The position numbers and the translations under genes were made by a program. Of a stretch of DNA of 64,000 bases, positions 8,763-18,266 are shown one piece after another. Source of the DNA: Hyphomonas sp. (GTDB taxonomy: Bacteria; Pseudomonadota; Alphaproteobacteria; Caulobacterales; Hyphomonadaceae); NCBI GenBank assembly GCA_017792365.1, contig CP051229.1, positions 62,001-126,000 of the forward strand. Reading direction: 5' to 3'. Within the stretch, counting starts at the first letter, position 1; each line of letters starts with the position of its first letter. Under the pieces are notes generated by a model. It saw only the letters and a program-made list of their open reading frames with translations. It ran no database searches and was not told the origin of the DNA.

Positions 8763-9515
8763 ATGGCGGAATGGAGCGATACAGGCATTTCACTCGGGCT
8801 GCGGCGGTTCGGCGAAACCGGCGCAATCCTCGAAGTGTTTGGCCGTGACCATGGCCGGCGGCGCGGCATGATCTATGGCGGCGCCAGCCAGAAGAAGCGC
8901 GCTCTGATGCAGTCCGGGAATACGCTGAGCGTGACGTGGCGCGCGCGCCAGGCCGACAGCCTCGGGCACTTCGCGGTGGCCGAACCGGAACGTGAACGCT
9001 CGGCGCTATACATGCGCGACGCGGGGGCGCTGACGGCCCTGACAGCCGTCGCCGAATTGCTGGCCGAGGCGTTGCCGGAGGGCGAGGCGCGGCCCGACCT
9101 GTTCGACGGCGCCACCACGCTGCTCGACCTGTTGGGCGATCCCGACATCTGGCCGGCGCTGTTCATCAAGTGGGAGATGGGCCTCTTGTCGGTGCTCGGC
9201 TTCGGCGTCGACACGACGAAGTGTGCATTGACCGGCGCCGAGGACGGGCTGACCCATGTCAGCCCCAAGAGCGGACGGGCCGTGCGCGGGAGCGAGGCGG
9301 GCGAATACCTCGACAGGCTTCTGCCGCTGCCGCAATTCCTTGTCGATTCGTCGATCCCGGCCGCCCCGGAAGACATTGCGGCGGGCTTCAGGCTGACAGG
9401 TTACTTTCTGTCGCAGCGATTATTCGCCGATCTCAACAGGCCAGTGCCGGAAGCGCGCGGCCTGATGATTGACCGGCTGGAACGGGCCGGGAAAGTTGTC
9501 GGCGCAACGCACTAG
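8763..9515 (+). CDS. recO: DNA repair protein RecO
   Basis: RecO loads RecA with RecR in the RecFOR gap-repair pathway. The N-terminal OB fold is visible as [20 protein letters not shown] and [15 protein letters not shown]. The C-terminal helical part contains [15 protein letters not shown] and CALTG, followed by [12 protein letters not shown], a typical alphaproteobacterial RecO order. Length of 250 residues is normal. The start is the ATG at 8763, whose MAEW opening fits the family, although the frame is open further upstream. Of the usual zinc cysteines only the CALTG one is seen. Confidence 0.9.
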   Translation: MAEWSDTGISLGLRRFGETGAILEVFGRDHGRRRGMIYGGASQKKRALMQSGNTLSVTWRARQADSLGHFAVAEPERERSALYMRDAGALTALTAVAELLAEALPEGEARPDLFDGATTLLDLLGDPDIWPALFIKWEMGLLSVLGFGVDTTKCALTGAEDGLTHVSPKSGRAVRGSEAGEYLDRLLPLPQFLVDSSIPAAPEDIAAGFRLTGYFLSQRLFADLNRPVPEARGLMIDRLERAGKVVGATH

Positions 9516-9580
9516 GTGATTCGCGCGCGGGCGGGGCGCGCCGATGCTGGCCCATTCGGGCGGACGAGCAGGAAACGGAC

Positions 9581-11824
9581 ATGAGCGACGAGACCACGAT
9601 CGACGAGGGCGATCCCGGGCACGTCATCGAGGAATCGCTATCCGACGCGCTGTCGCGCCGGTATCTCGCCTATGCGCTGTCGACCATTACCGCCCGTGCG
9701 CTGCCGGACGTGCGCGATGGCCTGAAGCCGGTTCACCGCCGGCTGCTCTATTCAATGCGGGAGCTGAACCTCAACCCGGAAGGCGCCTTCCGGAAGAGCG
9801 CCACCGTGGTCGGCGACGTTATCGGTAAGTATCACCCGCACGGCGACCAGGCGATCTATGACGCAATGGTGCGACTGGCGCAGGACTTCAACGTCCGCCA
9901 CCGCATGGTCGACGGGCAGGGCAACTTCGGCAACATCGACGGCGATGCAGCCGCCGCCATGCGCTACACCGAAGCCAAGCTGACGCCCGCTGCGGCGCTG
10001 ATGCTGGACGGTCTGGCCGAGAACGCGGTCGACTTCCGTGAGACGTATGACGGGCACAATTCCGAGCCCATCGTTCTACCTGCCGGCTTCCCGAACCTGC
10101 TGGCGAATGGCGCCACCGGCATCGCAGTCGGCATGGCCTGCTCGATCCCGCCGCATAATGCCGGCGAGTGCATCGATGCAGCGATCCACCTGCTCGAGAA
10201 CCCGCGCTGCGAAACGAAAGACCTTCTGAAGATCCTGCCCGGTCCCGACTTCCCGACCGGCGCCGTGATCGTCGAACCGCCGGAATCGCTTCTCGAAACC
10301 TACGAGACGGGCCGCGGCGGCATTCGCATGCAGGCGCGCTGGGAAAAGGAAGACCTTGGCCGCGGCCAGTGGCGCGTCATCATCACCGAGATCCCGTATC
10401 AGGTTCAGAAGTCCAAGTTGATGGAGCGGCTGGCGGAGCTGATCGACACCAAGAAGGCGCCGCTTCTCGAAGACGCGATGGACGAGAGCGCCGAGGACGT
10501 CCGCATCGTGCTGACGCCGAAATCGCGCAGCGTCGAACCGCAGGTGCTGATGTCCAGCCTGTTCCGCCTGTGCGATCTGGAGACGCGCTTCCCGGTCAAC
10601 ATGAACGTGCTCGACAAGGGCACGCCGAAGGTGATGGGCCTGAAGCAGATCCTGCGGGCCTACCTCGATCACCGCCGCGAAGTGATCACGCGCCGGGCGC
10701 AGCACCGCCTCGACAAGATCGAGAAGCGGCTGGAGATTTTGGACGGCTTCCTCAAGGCCTACCTGAACATCGACGAAGTGATCCGCATCATCCGCTACGA
10801 GGACGATCCCAAGTCGGTGATGATGAAGAAGTTCCGCCTGTCGGAGATACAGGTGGAGGCGATCCTCAACATGCGCCTGCGTGCGCTGCGCAAGCTCGAA
10901 GAGATCGAGATCAAGCGCGAGCACAAGGAGCTGTCCGAAGAGCGCAAGACGATCCAGCAATTGCTTGGGTCGACGGGCCGCCAGTGGACGGAAGTGAAGC
11001 GGCAGCTGAAGGATGCGCGCGGCATCTTCGGGCCGGACACGAAGGAAGGTCCGCGCCGTTCGCGCTTCGAGGAGGCTGTTGAGGTCGACACCGAGGCGGC
11101 TCTGGAGGCCCTGATCGTCAAGGAGCCGGTGACGGTTGTCCTGTCCGAGAAGGGCTGGATCCGGGCGCTGCGCGGCCACAACCAGAAGCTGGACAGCCTG
11201 AAGTTCAAGGAAGGCGACGACCTCGCGATGGCGCTGGAATGCATGACCACGGACAAGGTCGTTCTCATGGCGTCGGGCGGTCGTGCGTTCACCATCGGCG
11301 CGGGCAAGCTGCCGGGCGGGCGCGGGCACGGCGAGCCGATCCGCCTGAGCCTCGAAGTTCCGGATTCCGAAACCATCGTCGAGATGTTCGTGCCGGAAGA
11401 GGGCGTCAAACGCCTGCTGGCGTCGAACAAGGGCTATGGCTTCATTGTTGCCGACGAGGAGCTGGTGTCATCCACCCGCAAGGGCAAGATCATCATGTCG
11501 TGCGGCAAGGGCGTGAAGCTTGCGATCTGCACGGGCGTTGAAGGCGACCACGTAGCGGTGATCGGCGAGAACCGGAAGCTCTTGTTCTTCCCGCTCAAGG
11601 ACCTGCCGGAAATGTCGCGCGGCAAGGGCGTCAAGCTGCAGGCCTACCGCGATGGCGACCTGGCCGATGCGACCACGTTCAACAAGGCGGACGGCTTTGG
11701 CTGGGTCGACAGCGGCGGGCGCAACATCACGCATGATGACTGGCGGGACTGGCTCGGCAAGCGGGCGCAGGCCGGCCGGATGGCGCCGCGCGGGTTCAAT
11801 CGCAATGGCAAGTTCGTCGGCTAG
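9581..11824 (+). CDS. parC: DNA topoisomerase IV subunit A
   Basis: The breakage-reunion subunit of topoisomerase IV, which unlinks daughter chromosomes together with ParE. The catalytic tyrosine is Y129 in [10 protein letters not shown]. Family features include [30 protein letters not shown] near the N-terminus, [17 protein letters not shown] and [10 protein letters not shown]. The C-terminal beta-pinwheel is shorter than in GyrA and lacks a clear GQRG-box, which favours ParC over GyrA. Length of 747 residues is typical for alphaproteobacterial ParC. It follows recO by 65 bases. Confidence 0.93.
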   Translation: MSDETTIDEGDPGHVIEESLSDALSRRYLAYALSTITARALPDVRDGLKPVHRRLLYSMRELNLNPEGAFRKSATVVGDVIGKYHPHGDQAIYDAMVRLAQDFNVRHRMVDGQGNFGNIDGDAAAAMRYTEAKLTPAAALMLDGLAENAVDFRETYDGHNSEPIVLPAGFPNLLANGATGIAVGMACSIPPHNAGECIDAAIHLLENPRCETKDLLKILPGPDFPTGAVIVEPPESLLETYETGRGGIRMQARWEKEDLGRGQWRVIITEIPYQVQKSKLMERLAELIDTKKAPLLEDAMDESAEDVRIVLTPKSRSVEPQVLMSSLFRLCDLETRFPVNMNVLDKGTPKVMGLKQILRAYLDHRREVITRRAQHRLDKIEKRLEILDGFLKAYLNIDEVIRIIRYEDDPKSVMMKKFRLSEIQVEAILNMRLRALRKLEEIEIKREHKELSEERKTIQQLLGSTGRQWTEVKRQLKDARGIFGPDTKEGPRRSRFEEAVEVDTEAALEALIVKEPVTVVLSEKGWIRALRGHNQKLDSLKFKEGDDLAMALECMTTDKVVLMASGGRAFTIGAGKLPGGRGHGEPIRLSLEVPDSETIVEMFVPEEGVKRLLASNKGYGFIVADEELVSSTRKGKIIMSCGKGVKLAICTGVEGDHVAVIGENRKLLFFPLKDLPEMSRGKGVKLQAYRDGDLADATTFNKADGFGWVDSGGRNITHDDWRDWLGKRAQAGRMAPRGFNRNGKFVG

Positions 11825-11830
11825 CGCGCC

Positions 11831-12361
11831 TTAGAGCACGCGCCGCATGAAGAGCCGCTTCGAGATGTCGAGCGACTTTGCCTGTCGCGCCTCGATCTCG
11901 CGCATCCATGGCAGGTAGTCGTCCTTGCGGATTTCCCTGAAGCCGAGCCGCGCATAGAAGGGCGCGTTCCACGCGACGTCCCGGAACGTGCTGAGGTAGA
12001 CGCTCGCCAGACCCTCAGCCGCGCAGTGGGCGCAGAACGCCTCAACGAGTGCGGCGCCGATACCCTTTCGCTGATGCGCGGGATCGACATCGAGTTCATG
12101 CAGGCAGGCGTCGCGTCCCATCACTTCGCCCAAGACAAAACCGGCCGGAACGCCGTCGGCCTCCGCAAGCAGCGACATGCCGCTGTCTACCGCCTTGCGA
12201 TGCGCGTCGCGGTCAACGATGTCCATCGCATCCATCTCGATGAGACCCGTCCCGCGGAAGAGTTCCGCCGCCGCGATTTCGAGCGCCTGGAGCGTTGCGA
12301 TGTCGTCGAGGCGCGATGGCCGGATTGCGACGCCGGACCTCGCGCTGTTATCCGCAGTCAT
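11831..12361 (-). CDS. GNAT family N-acetyltransferase
   Basis: 176 residues with the GNAT core: VAIRPSRLDDIATLQALE at the N-terminus, the acetyl-CoA loop in ELDVDPAHQRKGIGAALVEAF, and FYARLGFREI near the end. The substrate is unknown. The start ATG lies inside the last codons of the upstream lipoprotein gene (14-base overlap), so the two are coupled. It converges on parC, seven bases apart. Confidence 0.85.
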   Translation of the reverse strand: MTADNSARSGVAIRPSRLDDIATLQALEIAAAELFRGTGLIEMDAMDIVDRDAHRKAVDSGMSLLAEADGVPAGFVLGEVMGRDACLHELDVDPAHQRKGIGAALVEAFCAHCAAEGLASVYLSTFRDVAWNAPFYARLGFREIRKDDYLPWMREIEARQAKSLDISKRLFMRRVL

Positions 12362-12680
12362 AGTCCGCGATGGCCTCGCCGGTCTCGGTGCGCGACACGC
12401 TGTTGAGCGTGCAGCCGGAGGGCGCGGCCGCCTCGGCCGCGGCGCGGAGATCCTCGTCGTCAGGCGACCCGACACTCTGGATGTTGAAGGCGTCAGGCCG
12501 CAGGCGCAGCGTAAGCTTGAAGCCGTCAGCGCCATAAGGTGACGCAGAAAATGCGTACGGGCCCTGGTTGAAGTCCTTTGCCGCCTGCGCAGCCCACGAA
12601 GCAGGCGTCCAGCCCGTACCGGGTGAGGCGCATGCCACAAGCGTCAATCCAAGGGCGGCGAGGTGCAGGTTGCGAACCAT
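12348..12680 (-). CDS. Small putative lipoprotein
   Basis: 110 residues from an ATG with GGAGG-type bases upstream. The N-terminus NLHLAALGLTLVACAS is a lipoprotein signal with the lipid-modified cysteine in LVAC. The mature part is short and ends in a cysteine-containing tail (SGCTLNS, DYDCG), so a disulfide in the periplasm is plausible. No family recognised. It overlaps the acetyltransferase gene downstream. Confidence 0.6.
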   Translation of the reverse strand: MVRNLHLAALGLTLVACASPGTGWTPASWAAQAAKDFNQGPYAFSASPYGADGFKLTLRLRPDAFNIQSVGSPDDEDLRAAAEAAAPSGCTLNSVSRTETGEAIADYDCG

Positions 12681-12829
12681 GGGTGTCCTCCGTGAGGCCT
12701 CATTCTGGCAGGTCCCGTTTCCGCGGCAAGCGCAGAGATCAGCCGTCGAAAACCGGCTGGACCATGCGGCCCCATATAGTAGTCTGAATTTGCACGCCGA
12801 AATTGGCGATTCAGGGAGAGGGGCGGACC

Positions 12830-13393
12830 ATGCTGCCATTGCTGATTGGCGCCGGGATCATCATCGTTCTGATCCTTGCCTACATCTTCATCTATAACGC
12901 GCTGGTGGCGAAGCGCCAGCAGGTGAACGAAGCGTTCTCGGGCATCGACGTTCAGCTCAAGATGCGGCGCGATCTCGTTCCCAACCTGGTCGAGTCGGTG
13001 AAGGGCTATGCCGCGCACGAAAAGACGACGCTGGATGAGGTGATCACCGCGCGAAATGCGGCCCAGAATGCGCAGGGCCCGGCGGAGATGGGGCAGGCCG
13101 AAGGCATGCTGACACAGGCGCTGGGCAAACTGTTCGCGCTGGCCGAAGCCTATCCTGACCTCAAGGCCAACCAGAACTTCATTCAGCTGCAGAACGAGCT
13201 TTCCGCCATCGAGGACAAGGTGGCGGCGTCGCGGCGCTTCTACAATTCGGCGGTCGGCGACTACAACACAGCGATCGAGCAATTCCCGAATTCGGTCGTC
13301 GCCGGCATGGGCGGCTTCACGGCCCGGGAATTCTTCGACGTCGGGCCGGAACAACGCGCGGACCTCAACCAGGCGCCGGAAGTGAAGTTCTAG
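12830..13393 (+). CDS. lemA: LemA family protein
   Basis: A 187-residue LemA protein with an N-terminal membrane anchor (residues 2-24) and an outside helical domain. Family landmarks are YNALVAKRQQVNEAFSGIDVQLKMRRDLVPNLVESVKGYA, read in two parts, then TARN, a Q-rich helix, NFIQLQNELSAIEDKVAASRRFYN and the FPNSVVAGMGGF end. The role of LemA is not well defined; it often partners with TPM-domain or HtpX-like membrane proteins, none of which is seen here. The ribosome site is AGGGAGAGGGG. Confidence 0.92.
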   Translation: MLPLLIGAGIIIVLILAYIFIYNALVAKRQQVNEAFSGIDVQLKMRRDLVPNLVESVKGYAAHEKTTLDEVITARNAAQNAQGPAEMGQAEGMLTQALGKLFALAEAYPDLKANQNFIQLQNELSAIEDKVAASRRFYNSAVGDYNTAIEQFPNSVVAGMGGFTAREFFDVGPEQRADLNQAPEVKF

Positions 13394-13506
13394 GCGGCGA
13401 CAAAGGAACCGGACGGCGCCCTGCGCCTGTCGCGTCGAGCTGCCAGCCCGCATCTTTCCTGATACCTTCGCTGCATGCCTGAGTGCGCAGCAGAGGGAGA
13501 AGTGCG

Positions 13507-13827
13507 ATGGCGTCCGATATCATCGATGTCTGGGTGAACTGTCCGAGCAAGGAATGTGCGCACGACATTGCCGAGGCCTGCATCGAGCAGCGCGCCGCGG
13601 CGTGCGCGAATGTGTTTCCCGCAATCGCCAGCGTGTTCAGGTGGAACGAGAATATCGATCGCGAACTCGAATATCCCTTGGTGCTGAAAACGCGCGTCGA
13701 ACTGTTCGAGGCGGTCTGTTCGATCGTGCGGGAGAAGCACCCCTACGAGGTGCCCTCGATCGTGGCGATGAACCTGCGCCACGTCGATCCGGCCTATGCG
13801 GGATGGGTGATCGAGGAGACCTCCTAG
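13507..13827 (+). CDS. cutA: Divalent-cation tolerance protein CutA
   Basis: 106 residues matching CutA1, a small trimeric ferredoxin-like protein linked to copper and other metal tolerance. Landmarks are VNCPSKECAHDIAEACIEQRAAACANVFP, in order, then SVFRWNENIDRELEYPLVLKTR and EKHPYEVPSIVAMNL, the most conserved CutA block, and the tail AGWVIEE. The start has GAGGGAG upstream. Confidence 0.92.
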   Translation: MASDIIDVWVNCPSKECAHDIAEACIEQRAAACANVFPAIASVFRWNENIDRELEYPLVLKTRVELFEAVCSIVREKHPYEVPSIVAMNLRHVDPAYAGWVIEETS

Positions 13828-13851
13828 CCGGCGGGCTGGGCGCCTCTCGCG

Positions 13852-14624
13852 CTAGAGTTCGTCCTCGCGCAGATCGCGCCAGGAATTTCCTTCGAACGTC
13901 TGGAGCGGCATGAAGTCGGACTTGTAGCCCATCTTCGGCGAGTTCTTCACCCAATAGCCGAGATAGACGAAAGGCAGGCCCAATTCTGGGCGAAGCGGAT
14001 GTGATCGAGGATCATGAACGTGCCGATCGAGCGCTTCTGCAGCTCGGGCCGGTAGAAGCTGTAGACCATCGACAGGCCATCGCGCAGCACGTCGGTCAGC
14101 GTGGCCGCTTCCAGTTTTGGCGTCTTCTCTTCGTCAGCCGTACCGGCGCGGTATTCGAAGACGGCGGTGCGCACCGGGCTGCCGTCGACCATTCCGGCAT
14201 AATCGCGAATGTCCATGTCGGTCATGCCGCCGCCGGGGTGACGACCGTCGAGATACTTCTTCAACAGCCTGAACTGCTCGCGCGTCGCCGTCGCCTTGGT
14301 CGGCTCGCGCACGAGATCGTCGTTGCGGTTCATCACGCGGCGCCACCGGCGCGACCAGTCGAAGCGCTCGACATCGATCCGCACCGAGCGGCAGGCGGAG
14401 CACGCCTTGCAGGCGGGACGATAGGCGATGGTCTGTGAACGACGGAAGCCGGACTGCGTCAGGTTATCGTTAAGCTCAACGGAATCGTCGACCGCGAGAT
14501 TTGCGAAGACCTTTCGCTCCATCTGGTCAGGCAGGTAGGGGCACGGTTGCGGAGAGGTAATGTAGAACTTCATCCGGCGCAGGAAATCGGTGTCGCAGAC
14601 TTGCTGTGGACTCGCGAGCTTCAT
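13852..14624 (-). CDS. bpt: Aspartate/glutamate leucyltransferase Bpt, frame broken near 3' end
   Basis: Bpt attaches leucine from Leu-tRNA to proteins starting with Asp or Glu, marking them for ClpS/ClpAP degradation. Visible are YITSPQPCPYLPDQMERKVFANL at the N-terminus, the CKACSACRSVRI cysteine cluster and YSFYRPELQKRSIGTFMILDHI. After FAQ the annotated-looking frame reads nonsense. One base restored near 13982-13986 gives LGLPFVYLGYWVKNSPKMGY and then FMPLQTFEG, ending at the TAG at 13852, for about 257 residues, normal for the family. A single-base deletion is therefore likely. Confidence 0.88.
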
Positions 14625-14707
14625 GTCGCCTCGTGTCTACCCGTTTTCAATGGGCGGAGGCTACCACAAAACTGCGGACCGCGAGGGCTCGCGCAGCAGC
14701 GTGCATG

Positions 14708-15610
14708 CTACAGCGAATGATCAACAGGCATCACCGGCGCTTCGCGCAGGAGCATGATCGAGATCCTGCGGTTTGCCGGCATGTCGGGATCGTCCGGGAA
14801 CAAGGGTTCGGACGAGGACTTGCCGGTGACTTCGAAAATGCGGTCGGAGTCGACGCCCTGTTCCTCGAGGATGCGGCGCGCCGCATTGGCCCGGTCCGCC
14901 GACAGCTCCCAGTTGGAGTACCCGGCGCGGCTGGGCTGCAAGGTATCGGTGTGGCCGGAAATGCTGATTCTGTTAGGCAGCTGCTCCACAACGCTGGAGA
15001 TGGCTTCAAGGAGGCGGATCGTGCGCGGCATCGGATCGGGCGAGGTGCCGGCGAACATCGCGCGCCCTTCCTGATCGACCAGCTGGATGCGCAGGCCTTC
15101 CGGCGTCTGGTCGACGATCAGGTGCTTGGACAGCTCGGCGAGGTCCGGCATGTCCTGCATCGCCTGGCGCAGCGACGCTTCCGCGCTCTCGAACTCGGCC
15201 CCTTCCGAACGCCGCGCCAGCGCGCGCGAGAGTGCATCGCTCGAAGCTGTCGGGCGGCTGGGGCTCGACTCCGCCGATTCTTCGGCCGCGCGCGAACGGC
15301 TCTCCGGCGAACTGTCGGCAGGCGCCGCCCGGTTGGCGCCGGATGAACGCGCGCCGTCTTCCTGGAATGCGGTGCCGCCCAGAAGTCCGTCGGACCCCTG
15401 CTGCGATCGCGACACGCTGGCTGGCGCGAAGTAGTCCGCGATGCCGCGCTTTTGTTCCGGCGATGTCGTATTGATGAGCCACATCAGAAGGAAGAACGCC
15501 ATCATCGCGGTCACGAAGTCGGCATAGGCCACCTTCCACGCGCCGCCGTGATGGCCGCCGCCGATGACCTTCTTCACCTTCTTGATGACGACAGGTGCGT
15601 TGGAACTCAT
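14708..15610 (-). CDS. motB: MotB-like flagellar stator protein
   Basis: 300 residues. The N-terminal block HGGAWKVAYADFVTAMMAFFLLMW is the MotB plug and single membrane helix, with the proton-binding aspartate at D31. A low-complexity Ser/Glu/Arg linker spans about residues 60-140. An OmpA/MotB peptidoglycan-binding domain fills about 165-300 (ISISGHTDTLQP, YSNWELSADRANAARRILE, ANRRISIML). Motile alphaproteobacteria encode motB away from motA, as seems the case here. No other motility gene is in view. Confidence 0.9.
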   Translation of the reverse strand: MSSNAPVVIKKVKKVIGGGHHGGAWKVAYADFVTAMMAFFLLMWLINTTSPEQKRGIADYFAPASVSRSQQGSDGLLGGTAFQEDGARSSGANRAAPADSSPESRSRAAEESAESSPSRPTASSDALSRALARRSEGAEFESAEASLRQAMQDMPDLAELSKHLIVDQTPEGLRIQLVDQEGRAMFAGTSPDPMPRTIRLLEAISSVVEQLPNRISISGHTDTLQPSRAGYSNWELSADRANAARRILEEQGVDSDRIFEVTGKSSSEPLFPDDPDMPANRRISIMLLREAPVMPVDHSL

Positions 15611-15702
15611 CTCGCAGGCGCGCCTTACCAACTGGATTGTGTTAGCGAAGTCTTTCTGACAACCACCAACACTAGGCAGAATTCGGTTAAGTTCAGGTAT
15701 TC

Positions 15703-16221
15703 ATGTCGCCCGGCGCTACAGATAACGCATTCAATTCAAACGCCTATCGGCAGACGCTCGGTGGGTTCGGCACCGGCGTGGCGCTTGCGGCGGCGTTCGA
15801 CAGGCAGGGCCGCGCGCACGGGCTGATCGTCAACTCGCTGACGTCGGTGTCGCTGGACCCGCCGATCGTCCTGTGGTGCCTCGCCAGCGCAAGCAGCGCC
15901 TTCGAAGTCTACACGCAGTGCGATGCATTTTCCCTGAACATTCTGGCGGCCGATTTCGAGGACCATGTTCCAAGATTTTCGGCGCGCGGGGACCGCATCA
16001 TCCCTGATGATCTGATCGAAACCCTGTCGACCGGCGCCCCGGTGCTGACCGGAGCGGTTGCGGTGCTCGATTGCACATTGCGTTCACGCCAGCAGGAAGG
16101 CGATCATGAAGTCATCTTTGGCGACGTGGCGGCGTTCCGGTCGGCGCCGCAAGCCGATGCGCTGGGCTTCTTCAGAGGCAGGTTCTTCACGTTAACAGGC
16201 GAAGAGGAGGGTGAGAGATGA
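15703..16221 (+). CDS. Flavin reductase-like FMN-binding protein
   Basis: 172 residues of the split-barrel flavin reductase family (HpaC/ActVB-like), which reduce FMN or FAD with NAD(P)H for partner monooxygenases. Landmarks are FGTGVALAAAFDRQGRAHGLIVNSLTSVSLDPP in order, then FSLNILAADFEDH, and a C-terminal RGRFF. It overlaps the next gene by ATGA. The partner enzyme is not evident; the LLM oxidoreductase at 62.2 kb is far away. Confidence 0.85.
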   Translation: MSPGATDNAFNSNAYRQTLGGFGTGVALAAAFDRQGRAHGLIVNSLTSVSLDPPIVLWCLASASSAFEVYTQCDAFSLNILAADFEDHVPRFSARGDRIIPDDLIETLSTGAPVLTGAVAVLDCTLRSRQQEGDHEVIFGDVAAFRSAPQADALGFFRGRFFTLTGEEEGER

Positions 16222-17099
16222 CATCGTCGTGCGCATTCCTTGGACTTGGCGTCATGGGCGGGCCGATGGCCGGCCACCTCGTGAAAGCCGGGCACAGCGT
16301 TTCTGTCTGGAACCGCACGCTGGACAAGGCCAAGGCCTGGGCCGAGGTCTCCGAGGGCGGACAGGTCAAGCCGCTCGACGAAGCGGTGGCGGGCGCCGAG
16401 TTCATCTTCATGTGCCTGGGCGACGACCCCGATGTGCGGTCGGTGTTCCGCCAGCTTGAGCCCAAGCTGCGGGCGGGCATGGTCGTGGTCGACCACACCA
16501 CCGGCTCGGCGGATCTGGCGCGAGAGCTGGGCGACCGGTGCGCCAAGGCGGGTGCGGCGTTTCTCGATGCGCCGGTGTCGGGCGGACAGGCCGGCGCGGA
16601 GAACGGTCAACTCACCGTCATGGTCGGCGGCGACGCGCAGGTGCTGGCGCGGGTGCAGCCCGTGATGAAAGCCTACTCGAAACAGATCACCCATATCGGC
16701 GAGACGGGCGCAGGCCAGCTGGCCAAATCGGTTAACCAGATCTGTATCGCGGGCGTCGTGCAGGGGCTCGCCGAAGGCCTGCACTTTGCGGAGAAGGCCG
16801 GGCTCGACGAGACGCGCGTGATTGAGGCGATTTCCAAAGGCGCCGCCCAGAGCTGGCAGATGGAGAACCGCTGGAAGACGATGGTGGAGGGCGAATACGC
16901 ATTCGGCTTCGCCGTCGACTGGATGCGCAAGGATTTGCGGATCGCGATCGAAGCAGCGCGCAGGAACGGCGCGCGCCTGCCGCTGACCGCGCTCGTCGAC
17001 CAGTTCTATGCAGACGTTCAAGCGGAGGGCGGCGGCCGCTGGGATACATCCAGTCTGAAGGCGCGGCTGGATCGGGACGGGGATGGCGGTGAAGATTGA
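16218..17099 (+). CDS. 3-hydroxyisobutyrate dehydrogenase-like beta-hydroxyacid dehydrogenase
   Basis: 293 residues. The N-terminal NAD(P) Rossmann motif is FLGLGVMGGPMAGHLVKAGH. The substrate motif DAPVSGGQAGAENGQL and the catalytic lysine in GQLAKSVNQ are all present. This family oxidises 3-hydroxyisobutyrate, tartronate semialdehyde or related acids. The exact substrate cannot be told from sequence alone. The start overlaps the flavin reductase stop, and its end overlaps arfB by 17 bases, so the three genes form one transcription unit. Confidence 0.87.
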   Translation: MTSSCAFLGLGVMGGPMAGHLVKAGHSVSVWNRTLDKAKAWAEVSEGGQVKPLDEAVAGAEFIFMCLGDDPDVRSVFRQLEPKLRAGMVVVDHTTGSADLARELGDRCAKAGAAFLDAPVSGGQAGAENGQLTVMVGGDAQVLARVQPVMKAYSKQITHIGETGAGQLAKSVNQICIAGVVQGLAEGLHFAEKAGLDETRVIEAISKGAAQSWQMENRWKTMVEGEYAFGFAVDWMRKDLRIAIEAARRNGARLPLTALVDQFYADVQAEGGGRWDTSSLKARLDRDGDGGED

Positions 17100-17487
17100 T
17101 CTGGCTGCCCTTGAGCCGGACATCGCCGAGAGCTTCATAACGGCGGGCGGTCCGGGCGGGCAGAACGTCAACAAGGTGTCGACCGCGGTTCAGCTGCGCT
17201 TCGATCTTGAGGCGTCGGCCGCGTTCAGCGCCGCCCAGAAAACGCGCATCCGCACCCGGCTCGCCAACCGCATCAATGCCGAGGGCGAGATTGTGCTTCA
17301 GGCGCAGGCCCACCGCACACAGGGCCGCAACCGCGAAGCCGCGCGCGAGCGGCTGGTCGAGCTGCTGGAACAGGCCATCAAGGTCCAGAAATACCGCGTG
17401 CCGACCCGCCCCACGCGCGCCGCCAAGGAGCGAAGGCTGAAATCCAAGGGCAAGCGCGCGCAGGTGAAGGCCAAGCGCGGCCGGTGA
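17083..17487 (+). CDS. arfB: Alternative ribosome-rescue factor ArfB (peptidyl-tRNA hydrolase)
   Basis: 134 residues. The GGQ catalytic motif is at about 25-27 in TAGGPGGQNVNKVSTAVQLRFD. The family's basic C-terminal tail, which enters the empty mRNA channel of stalled ribosomes, is here (RAAKERRLKSKGKRAQVKAKRGR, in two parts). ArfB hydrolyses peptidyl-tRNA on ribosomes that lack a stop codon. The small size and lack of a codon-recognition domain exclude a normal RF1/RF2. Confidence 0.93.
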   Translation: MAVKIDLAALEPDIAESFITAGGPGGQNVNKVSTAVQLRFDLEASAAFSAAQKTRIRTRLANRINAEGEIVLQAQAHRTQGRNREAARERLVELLEQAIKVQKYRVPTRPTRAAKERRLKSKGKRAQVKAKRGR

Positions 17488-17570
17488 GATCGGGCGATGA
17501 ATAACGCAACCTAGGATTGCAATTCCCCGCAACGCATTCCATACAACCTTTGGTTGTGTGGAGCGGATGC

Positions 17571-18266
17571 ATGAGAGTGATCGACAGTTTGCCGGCGACG
17601 CGTGTGGCGGTGTCCGGCGATGAGGCGCAGCGCCTCAGACGTTATGTTCAGCAGACAGAAGAGATTGTGGGGTGGATCCCCGATGTGCGGGTGGCGCGCC
17701 TGTCGGATACGCCAGCCCTGACGCGGCTGTTTGCCGATCATGATGTGGGGCCGTGGATCTACACCATGCCGCAGCCGATCACCGAGGAGACGGTCAGGGC
17801 ATTCATCCTGCGGCACCTGCATGAGCGCGAAGAGGGCGCTGGCGTGTTGTTCATCGCCTTCGACAGCGAAGGCGAGGCTGCGGCCTATTTCGATGTGGAG
17901 CTGTGGGCCGAGTGGGGCGCCTGCAAGTTTGGCGGCGCGGTGAAGCCCCAGCGTCAGGGCAAGGGGTATGGCGGCGCGACGACGCTGGCCGCCGTCGACT
18001 GGTGCTTCAGCCGTCTGGGCGTCGAGCGGATCTGTGAGACGACCGGGCTCGACAACACGCGCTCGATCCGGCTGCTGTCCAGGATCGGCTTTCAGGAGGT
18101 CGGCCGCACCATATCGCGCCGGCCCGATGGCACCGCGCGGCCCTCGATCGTCTGGGAACTGGAAAGGCGTGTCTGGACGACCCCGCGCCTGCGCGCGCGG
18201 GCGTCCGCGGCTACATCACCAGACCGATCTCTTTCAGCCGTTGCTGAAGGTAGGCCTGGGCCGTGA
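17571..18266 (+). CDS. GNAT family N-acetyltransferase
   Basis: About 231 residues. The acetyl-CoA site is AVKPQRQGKGYGGATTL, followed by the RimJ/RimL-type signature TGLDNTRSIRLLSRIGFQEVGR. This subgroup acetylates small molecules or protein N-termini; the substrate is unknown. The ATG at 17571 is chosen over an upstream in-frame ATG at 17517 because MRVIDSL begins just before the first predicted strand region. The last 40 residues after WELERR look unstructured and overlap the convergent oxygenase gene by 56 bases, so the true end may be earlier. Confidence 0.82.
   Translation: MRVIDSLPATRVAVSGDEAQRLRRYVQQTEEIVGWIPDVRVARLSDTPALTRLFADHDVGPWIYTMPQPITEETVRAFILRHLHEREEGAGVLFIAFDSEGEAAAYFDVELWAEWGACKFGGAVKPQRQGKGYGGATTLAAVDWCFSRLGVERICETTGLDNTRSIRLLSRIGFQEVGRTISRRPDGTARPSIVWELERRVWTTPRLRARASAATSPDRSLSAVAEGRPGP

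Noticed and set aside
10076-11329. Long minus-strand frame inside parC.
   Set aside because: Shadow frame from high GC content at third codon positions; the plus-strand ParC is fully conserved.
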